From NCBI GenBank assembly GCA_963693025.1, contig OY843749.1, positions 1,116,001 through 1,180,000 of the forward strand: a stretch of 64,000 nucleotides of DNA, read 5' to 3'. The DNA is from JAHRAW01 sp963693025. Lineage in GTDB: Bacteria; Pseudomonadota; Gammaproteobacteria; Arenicellales; Poriferihabitantaceae. Every line of letters begins with the position of its first letter. Position 1 is the first letter of the stretch. Of this stretch, positions 63,094-64,000 are shown one piece after another. The notes under the pieces are model-generated. The model made no database searches. It had not been told where the DNA came from and worked only from the letters and a program-made list of their open reading frames with translations. The translations under genes were made by a program, and so were the position numbers.

Positions 63094-63888
63094 ATGAATC
63101 CCCCGACCGATAACGACCAACGCGCACAGTGCGTCGAGACCGCCATCGCCGCCGCCGACGCGGCGCGGCGGGTGACCGGGCAATACTTCCGCGCCGGCTT
63201 GGACATCGCCAGCAAGGGCGACCGCACGCCGGTGACGATTGCCGACCGGGAAACCGAGCAGCGCGTTAAAGACCTCATCCTCGAACGCCATCCGCGCCAC
63301 AGTTTCCTTGGCGAGGAGACCGGCGCCACCGACAACGACGAAGAATGGCGCTGGGTCATCGACCCCATCGACGGCACCAAATCATTCGCCACCGGCAACC
63401 CCACATTCGGCACGCTCATCGCCCTGTTGCACCGCGACCGCCCCATCATCGGCATCATCGACCACCCCGCCCTCGACGAGCGCTGGGTCGGCGTGCGGGG
63501 CCGCCCCACCACCCACAACGGCGCCCCGTGCGCCACCAGCACGGTGCAACGCCTCGCCGACGCCTCGCTATACGCCACCACGCCGGACGTATTCGACGCC
63601 GCCTCGCGCGCCCGCTTCAACCGCCTCTCCGCCGCTTTCCAATTCCGCGTCTTCGGCGGCGACTGCTATTGCTACGGCCTGCTGTCGCGCGGCTTCACCG
63701 AAGCGGTCTGCGAAGCGAGCATGAACCCGCACGATTTTATGGCGTTGATTCCGGTGGTCGAGGGCGCGGGCGGGGTTATTACTGACTGGCATGGCGAGCC
63801 GCTGACGTTGCGCTCTAATGGCGAGGTGCTGGCGGCGGGGAATCGGGCGTTGCATTGTGCGGCGGTTGCGGAGTTGAACCGGGGCTGA
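63094..63888 (+). CDS. hisN: inositol-monophosphatase-family phosphatase, HisN-type
   Basis: This Mg-dependent phosphatase (264 residues) has GDRTPVTIADRETEQRVKDL, FLGEETGATDND and the metal-binding WVIDPIDGTKSFATGNPTFG with GDCYCYGLLSRGFTEAVCEAS and GAGGVITDWHG. TGNPTFGTLIALLH is nearer to histidinol-phosphate phosphatase HisN than to SuhB, but substrate range in this family is loose, and inositol-1-phosphate is a possible alternative. ATG 63094 is chosen; longer upstream frames lack homology. Confidence 0.87.
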   Translation: MNPPTDNDQRAQCVETAIAAADAARRVTGQYFRAGLDIASKGDRTPVTIADRETEQRVKDLILERHPRHSFLGEETGATDNDEEWRWVIDPIDGTKSFATGNPTFGTLIALLHRDRPIIGIIDHPALDERWVGVRGRPTTHNGAPCATSTVQRLADASLYATTPDVFDAASRARFNRLSAAFQFRVFGGDCYCYGLLSRGFTEAVCEASMNPHDFMALIPVVEGAGGVITDWHGEPLTLRSNGEVLAAGNRALHCAAVAELNRG

Positions 63889-63914
63889 GCGCTGAGTGCG
63901 CGGGACCCCCACTT

Positions 63915-64000
63915 CGTCATTCTCGAGCGTTAGTGTCCGTTGCCGCCGCGCTTCTTCTTTTAAGCGGCGGCTTACCGGACACTTACGACCTCGGGAATCT
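63915..64000. repeat. dispersed palindromic repeat, cut by the window edge
   Basis: An A module in the usual orientation (CGTCATTCTCGAGCGTTAG...GGGAATCT) with a one-base insertion, ACCGGACAC, in the hairpin arm. The rest lies beyond the window. Confidence 0.9.

Overview
The window looks like a chromosomal segment of a GC-rich, aerobic, heterotrophic gammaproteobacterium. Three gene neighbourhoods point there: coaBC-dut divergent from radC, bamD divergent from rluD, and fxsA close to groESL, all as in enterobacteria and relatives; ParC, GcvA-type LysR and Zur-ZnuABC fit. Heavy repeat content, a decaying zinc locus and two phase-variable glycosyltransferase genes suggest, but do not prove, a host-associated lifestyle.

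Layout. 0-5 kb: gloB and a zinc-uptake locus (znuA, frameshifted, divergent from zur-znuC-znuB, with a palindromic Zur box). 4.9-6.5 kb: an IS1182-type element sitting inside a dispersed repeat. 6.7-9.3 kb: a GT2 glycosyltransferase and a GT-C membrane glycosyltransferase broken at a 20-base homopolymer. 9.6-9.85 kb: a second, degenerate znuB 3' fragment. 9.9-15.2 kb: an AT-richer accessory block (DUF1399/GRDP-like protein with a Cys/Trp/His tail, TauD-like oxygenase, giant ATPase-DUF3883 protein) joined to the end of dut. 15.2-18.2 kb: dut, coaBC, radC, cobO. 18.3-19.6 kb: a two-gene restriction-modification system. 19.6-26.2 kb: heterotetrameric sarcosine oxidase (soxBDAG) and an MFS transporter. 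26.3-27.7 kb: an HTH-only LysR-like protein and a nine-repeat MORN-type protein. 28.4-32.9 kb: Lhr helicase. 33-37.7 kb: a compact inositol-catabolism operon. 37.8-39.8 kb: nested repeats, a MITE and an IS110 element with a readable candidate bridge RNA. 39.7-49 kb: comEC, DUF2062, groESL with CIRCE, LysR, DUF1127, FxsA, hydrolase. 49-55 kb: DsbD-TlpA, sulfite dehydrogenase, and moaD/moaE/moaB. 55.4-60.7 kb: parC, purC, bamD, rluD. 61-62.9 kb: a second GT-C paralogue with its own homopolymer. 63-64 kb: hisN-type phosphatase.

Working together: the GT2 enzyme probably makes a polyprenyl-phosphate sugar used by the GT-C enzymes, whose homopolymer tracts would switch surface glycosylation on and off. 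Moa proteins supply the cofactor of the sulfite dehydrogenase beside them. Sarcosine oxidase and inositol genes indicate use of host- or osmolyte-derived carbon. A family of modular, palindromic repeats of about 200 bp with ends CGTCATTCTCGA lies in almost every intergenic gap, supplies stop codons to several genes, and serves as landing site for all three mobile elements. No tRNA, rRNA, CRISPR array or integrase was seen.
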